From positions 1 to 41,847 of the forward strand of contig JAIOIW010000035.1 of the NCBI GenBank assembly GCA_019912385.1: 41,847 bases of DNA, written 5' to 3'. Positions 1 through 7,841 of the stretch are shown here, piece after piece. The position numbers and the translations under genes were made by a program. The stretch comes from Notoacmeibacter sp. (GTDB taxonomy: Bacteria; Pseudomonadota; Alphaproteobacteria; Rhizobiales; Rhizobiaceae). The stretch's first letter is position 1. Every line of letters begins with the position of its first letter. The notes under the pieces are model-generated. The model ran no database searches. It was not told the DNA's origin and saw only the letters and a program-made list of their open reading frames with translations.

Positions 1-2
1 AT

Positions 3-587
3 CGCGCGGGCGCGGGACGAATCGTGATCGCGATCGCCGGTGCGCCGGGCTCCGGCAAGTCGACGATCGCAGAACGGTTGGCATCGCTCATCAACGCCAC
101 GACGCCTGATATGGCGGCGATCCTGCCGATGGACGGCTATCATTTTGATGATCATCTGCTCGCGGCCCTCAGGCGTCTCGAGAGAAAGGGCGCGCCGGAC
201 ACCTTCGACGTCGACGGTTTTCGCCACATGCTGGCAAGGCTGCGCGAAAATAGCGAACCGGCAGTGGCCGTGCCGGTCTTCGACCGTGACATCGAAATCG
301 CCCGTGCCGGCGCCCGCCTTGTACGGAATACCGCAAACGTCATCGTGACGGAGGGGAATTACCTCTTGTTGAGCGCCGAACCGTGGGTGCGGTTGCGGCC
401 GTTGTTCGACGTCACCGTTTTTGTGCAGGCGGACGAGGCGACGCTTCGCGCACGCCTGGAGGAGCGCTGGCGCGGCTACGGGCTTGACCAGGAGCAGATT
501 CGCGCCAAGGTGGAAGACAACGACATCCCGAACGGGCGTCTTGTCTTCAAGGGAAGCTGCGAGCCCGATTACCGCGTGAGGACATGA
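3..587 (+). CDS. P-loop nucleoside/uridine kinase-like protein (5' partial)
   Basis: ATP-dependent small-molecule kinase of the uridine kinase/pantothenate kinase-like P-loop family, presumably cytosolic. A Walker A motif (GAPGSGKS) lies near the N-terminus. It is followed by PMDGYHFDD, RKGAPDTFD, VPVFDRD and EGNYLLL, a series typical of this family. The frame stays open to the left edge and reads RAGAGRIV just before the GTG at 24, so the true start is probably outside the window and GTG 24 would leave almost nothing before the P-loop. In rhizobia, kinases of this type occur beside sugar ABC transporter genes (FrcK-like), but that neighbour is not visible here. The substrate is not determined. 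Confidence is high for the family and low for a specific role. Confidence 0.8.
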   Translation, partial: RAGAGRIVIAIAGAPGSGKSTIAERLASLINATTPDMAAILPMDGYHFDDHLLAALRRLERKGAPDTFDVDGFRHMLARLRENSEPAVAVPVFDRDIEIARAGARLVRNTANVIVTEGNYLLLSAEPWVRLRPLFDVTVFVQADEATLRARLEERWRGYGLDQEQIRAKVEDNDIPNGRLVFKGSCEPDYRVRT

Positions 588-704
588 CAGGCGGGGCGCG
601 GTGACGACCCGTTACAGAGCGCCATGGTGCTCCGGCCCCAGACGACCCTGCGCAGGTGTTTCAGGCGCGGCGTTGCCCATGATCGGCAAAAGCAAAAGCC
701 GTCC

Positions 705-1637
705 TTACTTCAGTTCCTTGTCCGGCGGCAGGGCGACGTTTTCCGGTGTGCTCGTGCGAAGGATATCCTCCAGCCATCGCCTGAACTTCTGAAGCGGCGC
801 GCGCTGCGGTCTCTGGCCGGGCCAGACGAGATAGTAGCTTCCCGGGCTTGGGGCCGCTTCGCCATAGGCTTTCGCAAGCCGGCCGTTGCTGATCTCGATC
901 TCGGCCAGGTAACTGGGCAGAAGGGCTATGCCCAACTCGTGAATGGCGGCCTGGGCCATGGTCGAAAACTGGTCGAACAGCATCCCGCGCAAGCCCTCGA
1001 CCTCGACATCATGCGCCATGAACCAGGACTCCCACGCATTGGGGCGCGTCTCGAGGTGAAGCAGGGGGAAGCGCAGCAGATCGGCCGGCGCGAACACGGG
1101 TTTGGCAAGAATGCCCGGCGCGCAGACCGGCAGGACCTCTTCCTGCGCGATCAGCAGGTACTCGGCGTCCGGCCAGTCCTTCCGGCCGAAATGGATGGCC
1201 GCATCGAAATCCTCGTTGCGGAAATCGAACGGCACCAGACGCGTCGACAGGTTGACGGTCACCTCGGGGTGGCGTGCGGCAAAGTCCTTCAGCCGCGGCG
1301 CGAGCCAGTGCATGCCGAAGGCCGGGAGGATCGACAGGTTCAGGCTTCCCCCGGTCGGGTTCGCCTTGAGCTTGAGCGAAGCCCGCGACAGGTCATGCAG
1401 CAGTTTGCGCACGATCTCGCAATATTCCTCTGCCGCGGGGTTGAGAGTGAGGCGCGTCCCGTTGCGGATGATCAGTTGAAAACCGAGCTGCGCCTCCAGA
1501 ACCTTCAACTGCCGGCTGATCGCGCTATGCGTGAGCGACAATTCCTCAGCCGCCGCGGTGGCGCTGCCGAGGCGGTCGACAGCCTCCAGCGCGAGCAGCG
1601 AGCTGATCGACGGCAGAAAACGGCGCGGTCCGATCAT
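705..1637 (-). CDS. LysR-family regulator (GcvA-like)
   Basis: DNA-binding transcriptional regulator of 310 residues. The N-terminal winged HTH is typical of LysR proteins (ATAAAEELSLTHSAISRQLK, then LEAQLGFQL), and the rest is a substrate-sensing domain of two Rossmann-like lobes. The ATG at 1637 is chosen because GAGG lies about 8 bases upstream and it gives a normal LysR N-terminus. The frame continues upstream to an ATG at 1760, but that would add 41 unlikely residues and run into the divergent promoter. It is transcribed away from the fused E1 operon starting at 1836, the classic arrangement for a LysR regulator controlling the neighbouring operon. A candidate operator lies at 1665-1691. 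The inducer is not known. Confidence 0.92.
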   Translation of the reverse strand: MIGPRRFLPSISSLLALEAVDRLGSATAAAEELSLTHSAISRQLKVLEAQLGFQLIIRNGTRLTLNPAAEEYCEIVRKLLHDLSRASLKLKANPTGGSLNLSILPAFGMHWLAPRLKDFAARHPEVTVNLSTRLVPFDFRNEDFDAAIHFGRKDWPDAEYLLIAQEEVLPVCAPGILAKPVFAPADLLRFPLLHLETRPNAWESWFMAHDVEVEGLRGMLFDQFSTMAQAAIHELGIALLPSYLAEIEISNGRLAKAYGEAAPSPGSYYLVWPGQRPQRAPLQKFRRWLEDILRTSTPENVALPPDKELK

Positions 1638-1664
1638 GTTACATTTCCTCACATCTCTGACAGG

Positions 1665-1691
1665 TTTTATCGCTAGGCCCGGCGAATAAAA
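1665..1691. promoter_or_regulatory. Candidate LysR operator (inverted repeat)
   Basis: TTTTATCG at 1665-1672 is mirrored by CGAATAAAA at 1683-1691, an inverted repeat with one extra T in the right arm. It sits in an AT-rich patch between the divergent LysR gene and the E1 operon, where an autoregulatory and activating site would be expected. No footprint exists; this is position plus symmetry. Confidence 0.35.
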
Positions 1692-1835
1692 AGTCATAAT
1701 TTCTCGGCAAAACTCGCTTATTGTGTGGATACCGCCCTTGAGCTTTGCGAACAATTCCATGGGGCTTTAACCGGCGCTCGGGAGCTTCGCGGTTCAGGCG
1801 TTCCGACAGGGGCAGGGAAAGCGTGCAGGGAAAGC

Positions 1836-4025
1836 ATGGATCGCGCCGACATCGTTCATGAAAATTTTCTGCGCCGGGTCGCATCGGGCGATCTGCCGAA
1901 AGGCGCGGCGCCATCGGGACCGCTGGGCCCGAATGAGGCTGTCGCGGTCTTCCGCGCGGGCTGTCTTTCGCGCGCGCTTGACCGGCAAAGCCGGGTCATG
2001 CAGCGGGCAGGACAGGGCTTCTACACGATCGGCTCGTCGGGACATGAAGGACTGGCGGCTATCGCCATGGCGCTGAATCCGACCGACTTGGCCTTCCTGC
2101 ATTATCGCGACGCAGCCTTTCAGATCGCGCGCAGCGGCCAGGTGCCCGGCCAGTCGATCGCCTGGGACATGCTGCTGTCCTTCGCTGCGTCCAGCGAAGA
2201 CCCGATTTCCGGCGGGCGGCACAAGGTCCTGGGCTCCAAAGCGCTGAACATCCCGCCGCAGACGTCCACCATCGCCAGCCACCTGCCGAAGGCGGTCGGC
2301 GCGGCCTATGCGATCGGCGCGGCGCGCCGTCACCGGCCCGAACACCAGGCGCTGCCGGACGACGCGATCGTCTACTGCTCCTTCGGCGACGCCTCGGCCA
2401 ATCACTCCACCGCGCAGGGTGCGTTCAACACCGCGCAATGGACCGCCTACCAGTCGATTCCGCTTCCGCTCCTGTTCGTTTGCGAGGACAACGGGATCGG
2501 GATTTCGACGAAGACCCCGACTGGGTGGATCGCCGCGACCTTCGCCAACCGGCCGGGCATGCGGTATTTCTCCTGCGACGGGCTCGATATCTACAACGCG
2601 TACGGTGTCGCCAGCGAGGCCGCGCATTACGTGCGCACCCGCAAGAAGCCAGCCTTCCTGCATGTCCGCACCATCCGGCTTTACGGCCACGCCGGTGCGG
2701 ATGTACCGACCACTTATCTCGCGCGCGAAGAGGTCGAGGCCGAGGAGGCAAACGATCCGCTGCTGCATGCCGTGCGGCTGATGGACCAGGCCGGCGCGCT
2801 TTCCCCGGCCGAGGCCCTGGCGATCTATAATGAATCGAATGCGCGGGTCCAGCGCATCGCCGCCGAGGCGGTCACGCGTCCCCGGTTGAAAACCGCAAAG
2901 GACGTAATGGCGAGCCTCATCCCGCCGAAACGCGCCTGCCGGCCGACCAACGGCCCGCACGCCGATGCCCGCGGGGCTGCCTTCGGCAGCGACCTGAAAG
3001 CCATGGACGAGCCGCAGATCATGTCGCGCATCATCAACTGGGCGCTGACCGATCTGATGCTGGAACATGGCGAAATCGTCATGATGGGCGAGGATGTCGG
3101 CCGCAAGGGCGGCGTCTATGGCGTCACGCAGAAGCTGGTCAACCGGTTCGGGCCGGACCGGATGATCGACACGCTTCTCGACGAACAATCGATCCTCGGG
3201 CTCGCCATCGGCATGGCACAGAACGGCTTCATTCCGCTGCCCGAGATCCAGTTCCTCGCCTATTTCCACAATGCGGAGGACCAGATCCGCGGTGAGGCCG
3301 CGACATTGCCGTTCTTCTCCAACGGTCAATACACCAACCCGATGGTGCTGCGGATCGCGGGCCTGGGATACCAGAAGGGCTTTGGCGGCCATTTCCACAA
3401 TGACAATTCGGTCGCCGCCATCCGCGATATCCCCGGCGTCATTCTCGCCTGCCCGTCTAACGGGGCGGATGCAGCGCGCATGCTGCGCGAAAGCGCGCGG
3501 CTGGCGCGCGAGGAACAGCGTGTCGTGGTCTTCCTCGAACCGATCGCACTTTACCCGATGCGCGACCTGCACGAGGCAAAGGATGGCGGCTGGATGACCC
3601 GCTATCCCGATCCCTCGCAGGTGATCCGGCTGGGCGAAGTCGGTATCCACGGCAAGGGCGACGACCTTGCCATCGTCACCTTCGCCAACGGCTATTACCT
3701 GTCTCGTCAGGCCGAAAAGCAATTGGCGGAGAAGGGCGTCAAGGTGCGCGTCATCGACACGCGCTGGCTCTCGCCGCTGCCCGCCGATGCGCTGATCGAA
3801 GCGGTGAAGGGCGCAAGACGCATCCTCGTGGTCGACGAGACCCGCCGTACGGGCGGGATCGCCGAGGCGCTGATGACGCTGTTTTACGAGCGCACCGATG
3901 TGCCGCTCGCCCGCCTGACAGCGGAAGACAGCTTCATCGCCACCGGTCCTGCCTATGCCGCGACCATGCCGTCTGCAGACAGCATATACGAAGCCGCGAT
4001 GGCCCTTGTCAGGGGCGCGAAATGA
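1836..4025 (+). CDS. Fused alpha/beta 2-oxoacid dehydrogenase E1 (TPP-dependent)
   Basis: Thiamine-diphosphate-dependent decarboxylase of 729 residues, joining E1-alpha (about residues 30-380) and E1-beta (from about 390) in one chain. The alpha half has the region IGSSGHEG, HYRD and a TPP/Mg motif reading FGDASANH...CEDNGIGIS (about 183-224), where most E1 proteins have GDG...NN. The beta half has MMGEDVG, LLDEQSILGLAIGMA and the PEIQFLAYFHNAEDQIRGEA segment typical of E1-beta. ATG 1836 is preferred over the upstream ATG at 1725 because AGGG lies about 6 bases before it and the protein then starts like its family. The stop overlaps the next ATG (ATGA at 4022-4025), indicating translational coupling. 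No E2 or E3 gene is in this operon, so the acyl acceptor is uncertain. The substrate may be a 2-oxoacid derived from aminoadipate or lysine breakdown, but this is inference. Confidence 0.88.
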   Translation: MDRADIVHENFLRRVASGDLPKGAAPSGPLGPNEAVAVFRAGCLSRALDRQSRVMQRAGQGFYTIGSSGHEGLAAIAMALNPTDLAFLHYRDAAFQIARSGQVPGQSIAWDMLLSFAASSEDPISGGRHKVLGSKALNIPPQTSTIASHLPKAVGAAYAIGAARRHRPEHQALPDDAIVYCSFGDASANHSTAQGAFNTAQWTAYQSIPLPLLFVCEDNGIGISTKTPTGWIAATFANRPGMRYFSCDGLDIYNAYGVASEAAHYVRTRKKPAFLHVRTIRLYGHAGADVPTTYLAREEVEAEEANDPLLHAVRLMDQAGALSPAEALAIYNESNARVQRIAAEAVTRPRLKTAKDVMASLIPPKRACRPTNGPHADARGAAFGSDLKAMDEPQIMSRIINWALTDLMLEHGEIVMMGEDVGRKGGVYGVTQKLVNRFGPDRMIDTLLDEQSILGLAIGMAQNGFIPLPEIQFLAYFHNAEDQIRGEAATLPFFSNGQYTNPMVLRIAGLGYQKGFGGHFHNDNSVAAIRDIPGVILACPSNGADAARMLRESARLAREEQRVVVFLEPIALYPMRDLHEAKDGGWMTRYPDPSQVIRLGEVGIHGKGDDLAIVTFANGYYLSRQAEKQLAEKGVKVRVIDTRWLSPLPADALIEAVKGARRILVVDETRRTGGIAEALMTLFYERTDVPLARLTAEDSFIATGPAYAATMPSADSIYEAAMALVRGAK

Positions 4026-5059
4026 AGACGGCGGTCGTGATCTGCCCCGGTCGGGGCACCTACAACAAGCCGGAACTCGGCTATCTGAAGCGCCATTTCG
4101 CCGACAAGGCGCTGCTCGGCGTGTTCGACATGGCGCGCGACCGGCTTGGCCAGGACACGCTCTCCGCGCTCGACGGCGCGCCGTCCTTCTCGGTCTCGAG
4201 GCACACGCGCGGCGACAATGCCTCCGCGCTGATCTACGCCGCGACATTGGGCGATTTCCGCGCCATCGACGAAGACCGGATCGAGGTCGTCGCCGTCACC
4301 GGCAATTCGATGGGCTGGTATTCGGCCCTGGCGGTCGGCGGCGCGTTGACGCCGCAGGCGGGCTTCGAGGTGGTCAACACCATGGGCACGCTGATGCAGG
4401 AGGCGCTGATCGGCGGCCAGCTCATCTACCCCTTCGTCGGCGAGGACTGGCTTCCCGATCCCCGGCGCAAGGCCGAACTCATGGCACTTGTGGCCGGGAT
4501 CGCCATGCGGCCGGGCCATGTGCTGGAGCTTTCCATCGATCTTGGCGGCATGCTGGTGCTCGCCGGCAACGAGGAGGGACTGGCGGCCTTCGAGCGCGCG
4601 GTCCCGCCGCTCCAGGGGCGGTTCCCGATGCGTCTCGCCAACCATGCGGCGTTCCATACCGCGCTGCAAGCGCCGGTTGCCGAACGCGGCCGAACGCGGC
4701 TGTCGCACGCGCTCTTCGACCAGCCGCAACTGCCGATGATCGACGGACGCGGCGCGATCTGGTGGCCGGGCGCTACCGACACCCACGCGCTGTGGGACTA
4801 TACGCTCGGCCACCAGGTGACCGGGACATACGACTTCACCCATGCAATCCGCATTGCCGCGCGGGAATTCGCGCCCGATCTGTTCATCGTCACCGGCCCG
4901 GGGACGACGCTTGGCGGCGCGGTCGCTCAATCGCTGATCCTCGCCGACTGGCGCTCAATGCGATCAAAATCCGATTTCCAGACACGACAGAGAACGGAAC
5001 CGCTGCTGGTCTCCATGGGCATGGATGACCAGCGGGCGGCCGTCACGAAGGGAGACTGA
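4022..5059 (+). CDS. Malonyl-CoA:ACP transacylase-like acyltransferase
   Basis: Alpha/beta acyltransferase related to ACP S-malonyltransferase (FabD), 345 residues. The nucleophile elbow GNSMGWY (about residues 97-103) supplies the predicted catalytic serine, and a conserved downstream segment NHAAFHT resembles the catalytic-histidine region of FabD. There is no carrier-protein gene nearby. The ATG at 4022 overlaps the stop of the E1 gene by four bases, so the two products are likely made in matched amounts and may act in one step. Because the operon lacks a lipoyl E2, this enzyme could move an acyl group from or to CoA in its place; this is a hypothesis. A fatty-acid-synthesis role is less likely given the catabolic neighbours. 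Family confidence is good and substrate is unknown. Confidence 0.78.
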   Translation: MKTAVVICPGRGTYNKPELGYLKRHFADKALLGVFDMARDRLGQDTLSALDGAPSFSVSRHTRGDNASALIYAATLGDFRAIDEDRIEVVAVTGNSMGWYSALAVGGALTPQAGFEVVNTMGTLMQEALIGGQLIYPFVGEDWLPDPRRKAELMALVAGIAMRPGHVLELSIDLGGMLVLAGNEEGLAAFERAVPPLQGRFPMRLANHAAFHTALQAPVAERGRTRLSHALFDQPQLPMIDGRGAIWWPGATDTHALWDYTLGHQVTGTYDFTHAIRIAAREFAPDLFIVTGPGTTLGGAVAQSLILADWRSMRSKSDFQTRQRTEPLLVSMGMDDQRAAVTKGD

Positions 5060-5060
5060 C

Positions 5061-6560
5061 ATGAGCCACGCCGATGCGCTGAAAGCCGCGGGTTTCACCG
5101 AACGCGACCTGGCTGGTGGTACGCTCGCCGTCCATTCGCCTATCGACGGGGCGGAAGTCGCCAGGGTGCGGGAAACCGATTCCGCCGACATGCCCGCCAT
5201 CATCGCGAAATCGCAGGAAGCGTTCAAAGCCTGGCGCACCGTGCCAGCCCCGCGCCGCGGTGAACTGGTGCGCCTGCTGGGCGAGGAACTGCGCGCGGCC
5301 AAGGAAGAACTTGGCGCTGTCGTCACGCTCGAGGCGGGCAAGATCACCTCCGAGGGCCTTGGCGAAGTCCAGGAGATGATCGACATCTGCGATTTCGCGG
5401 TCGGACTTTCGCGCCAGATCTACGGGCTGACCATCGCTTCCGAGCGCCCCGGCCACCGGATGATGGAGACCTGGCATCCGCTCGGGCCCTGCGCGGTCAT
5501 CACCGCCTTCAACTTCCCCGTGGCGGTCTGGTCCTGGAACACGGCGCTCGCGCTCGTCTGCGGCGATCCGGTCATCTGGAAACCATCGGAAAAGACACCG
5601 CTCACGGCCATGGCCTCGATGAAGATCATGGAACGTGCGCTGAAGCGCTTCGGCGACGCGCCGGAGGGCCTTGTGCAACTGGTTATCGGCGGCCCGGCGA
5701 TCGGCGAGGCCCTCGTGGACTCCCGTGAGGTGCCGATCGTCTCGGCTACCGGATCGACCCGCATGGGCGCCATCGTCGGGCCCAGGGTCGCCGCGCGCTT
5801 CGGTCGGCCGATCCTGGAACTCGGCGGCAACAATGCGATGATCGTGGCGCCGTCGGCCGACCTCGACATGGCCGTGCGCGCGATCGTCTTTTCCGCGGTC
5901 GGCACCGCCGGCCAGCGTTGCACCTCGCTGCGCCGGCTGATCGCGCATAATTCGATCAGGGATGATCTGGTCGCGAAACTGGTAAAAGCCTATGCCAGCC
6001 TGCCGGTCGGCGACCCGCGCAAATCGACCACGCTGGTCGGGCCGCTGATCGACCATGGCGCGCGCGACCGGATGCAGTCGGCGCTGGAGAAGGCCAGATC
6101 CGAGGGTGGCACGATCCATGGCGGCAGGACCGTCGCCTCGGGCGTGCCCCAGGGCGGCGCCTATGTGGAGCCGGCGATCGCCGAGATGCCCGCCCAGACC
6201 GACACGGTCCGCACAGAGACCTTCGCGCCCATCCTCTACGTGCTCGGCTACGAGGATCTGGAGGAAGCCATCGCGCTGCAGAACGACGTGCCCCAGGGCC
6301 TCTCTTCCTGTATCTTCACCCTGAACATGCGCGAGGCGGAAACATTCATGTCGGCGGCAGGCTCCGACTGCGGTATCGCCAACGTTAATATCGGTCCCTC
6401 CGGGGCCGAGATCGGCGGCGCGTTCGGTGGCGAGAAGGAAACCGGCGGCGGGCGCGAATCCGGTTCGGATGCCTGGAAGGCCTATATGCGCCGGCAGACC
6501 AACACCGTGAACTATTCGGCTGAATTGCCGCTGGCGCAGGGGGTCAAGTTTGACATCTGA
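5061..6560 (+). CDS. amaB: L-piperideine-6-carboxylate (aminoadipate semialdehyde) dehydrogenase-like ALDH
   Basis: NAD(P)-dependent aldehyde dehydrogenase of 499 residues, in the ALDH7 branch that oxidises aminoadipate semialdehyde/piperideine-6-carboxylate to 2-aminoadipate in lysine breakdown. Visible features are the FNFP segment with the catalytic Asn (residue 151), ELGGNN with the general-base Glu (253), and GQRCTSL with the nucleophilic Cys (287). ALDH7 hallmarks include the IYGLTIASERPGHRM segment and FGGEKETGGGRESGSDAWK near the C-terminus. ATG 5061 lies one base after the preceding stop, with GGGAG close upstream. The in-frame ATG at 5025 would overlap the acyltransferase gene. The next gene encodes a pipecolate oxidase-like flavoprotein, whose product would be the substrate of this enzyme, which supports the assignment. 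Confidence 0.88.
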   Translation: MSHADALKAAGFTERDLAGGTLAVHSPIDGAEVARVRETDSADMPAIIAKSQEAFKAWRTVPAPRRGELVRLLGEELRAAKEELGAVVTLEAGKITSEGLGEVQEMIDICDFAVGLSRQIYGLTIASERPGHRMMETWHPLGPCAVITAFNFPVAVWSWNTALALVCGDPVIWKPSEKTPLTAMASMKIMERALKRFGDAPEGLVQLVIGGPAIGEALVDSREVPIVSATGSTRMGAIVGPRVAARFGRPILELGGNNAMIVAPSADLDMAVRAIVFSAVGTAGQRCTSLRRLIAHNSIRDDLVAKLVKAYASLPVGDPRKSTTLVGPLIDHGARDRMQSALEKARSEGGTIHGGRTVASGVPQGGAYVEPAIAEMPAQTDTVRTETFAPILYVLGYEDLEEAIALQNDVPQGLSSCIFTLNMREAETFMSAAGSDCGIANVNIGPSGAEIGGAFGGEKETGGGRESGSDAWKAYMRRQTNTVNYSAELPLAQGVKFDI

Positions 6561-7830
6561 TCCTCTCGTCAATTTGTGGCAGGCCACCTGCGCGGAGAAC
6601 CCGGAAGCCCCGGCGCTTGAGGGCGATGTCGCGGTCGATCTTGCCATTGTCGGCGGCGGTTTCACCGGCATGGCGGCCGCGCTCGGCGCGGCGGAAGCGG
6701 GCGCTTCGGTCTGCCTGATCGAGGCAAGGGACATCGGCCATGGCGGCTCGGGACGCAATGTCGGCCTGGTCAATGCCGGCCTCTGGCTGCCGCCCGACGA
6801 CATCGAGCGCACACTGGGCAGGCAAGCCGGCGAGTGCCTGATCTCCGAACTGGCGCGCGCGCCCGAACGCGTCTACTCGCTGATCGAACGGCACGCCATC
6901 GCCTGCGAACCGGTGAGAAACGGCACGCTGCATTGCGCCCATTCCCCGGCTGGCTACGCCGATCTGCAATCCCGCCATGCGCAGCAGGCCGCGCGCGGCG
7001 CGCCGGTGGCATTGCTCGACGCGAACGAGGCCCGCGCGCGCACCGGATCGCCGCGCGTCCACGGGGCGCTGCATGACGCACGGGCCGGCACGGTGCAGCC
7101 GCTGGCGCTCTGCCGCGGCCTGGCGCGCGCCGCGCTATCCGCCGGCGCGCGGATTCACGGCCATACACCGGCGCGGTCCGTCGCCCGCGATGGCGACCTG
7201 TGGACGATACGCACGGACGCTGGAACCATAAGGTCGAAGGCGCTGCTGCTCGCGACCAATGCCTATCACCAGCCGTTCGCCGAGGTCGCCCCGCCCCATT
7301 ACGTGCCCGTGCATTTCTTCCAGTTCGCGACCGCGCCGTTGAGCGCGCGCCAGCTGGAGCAGATCCTGCCGGAAAAGGAAGGCTGCTGGGACACGGCCCT
7401 GGTGATGTCGTCCTTCCGGCTCGACCAGGCGGGCCGCCTGATCGTCGGCGCCATGGGCAATCTGGATGGCCCGGGCGGCCCGGTCCATGCGGCGTGGGCG
7501 CGGCGCATGCTGGGCAGGTTGTACCCGCAACTTGCCGGCGTCGCCTTCGAGCACACCTGGTGCGGCCGCATCGCCATGACCGGCGATCACATTCCCAGGA
7601 TCGTGTCGCTGGGCCCCGATGCGCTCTCCTGCTACGGCTACTCGGGGCGCGGGATCGGACCCGGCGTCACCTTCGGCACGCTGGCGGCCGAGGCGCTGCT
7701 GAACGATGACATGACGCTTCTGCCGGTCAAGCCAGTTTCCGCACACGATGAGACGTTCACCGCCGCCAAGGAAATCTACTACGAAACCGGCGCGACCATG
7801 ATCCATGCGCTCGCGGCCCGGGTGGGCTGA
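6550..7830 (+). CDS. amaA: FAD-dependent amine oxidase, probable L-pipecolate oxidase
   Basis: Flavoprotein oxidoreductase of the DAO (glycine/D-amino acid oxidase) fold, 426 residues. A dinucleotide-binding GGGFTG motif lies at about 35-40 after VDLAIV, followed by IEARDIGHGGSGRNVG, where FAD-linked family members carry the conserved glycine-rich loop. The C-terminal end has YGYSGRGIGPGVTFG, the second FAD-contact region. The TTG start at 6550 is chosen because AGGGGG lies about 6 bases upstream and no ATG occurs before the FAD motif; it overlaps the preceding gene by 11 bases. Pairing with an ALDH7 enzyme parallels the amaA-amaB pair of pseudomonads, in which pipecolate is oxidised to piperideine-6-carboxylate. 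A related secondary amine such as another cyclic imino acid could be the substrate instead. Confidence 0.75.
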   Translation: MTSDPLVNLWQATCAENPEAPALEGDVAVDLAIVGGGFTGMAAALGAAEAGASVCLIEARDIGHGGSGRNVGLVNAGLWLPPDDIERTLGRQAGECLISELARAPERVYSLIERHAIACEPVRNGTLHCAHSPAGYADLQSRHAQQAARGAPVALLDANEARARTGSPRVHGALHDARAGTVQPLALCRGLARAALSAGARIHGHTPARSVARDGDLWTIRTDAGTIRSKALLLATNAYHQPFAEVAPPHYVPVHFFQFATAPLSARQLEQILPEKEGCWDTALVMSSFRLDQAGRLIVGAMGNLDGPGGPVHAAWARRMLGRLYPQLAGVAFEHTWCGRIAMTGDHIPRIVSLGPDALSCYGYSGRGIGPGVTFGTLAAEALLNDDMTLLPVKPVSAHDETFTAAKEIYYETGATMIHALAARVG

Positions 7831-7841
7831 ACGTCTACCGG

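Noticed and set aside
1794-4247. 817-codon open frame on the minus strand opposite the fused E1
   Set aside because: It mirrors the codon pattern of the clear E1 gene, is very rich in Arg and shows no domain; a GC-driven shadow.
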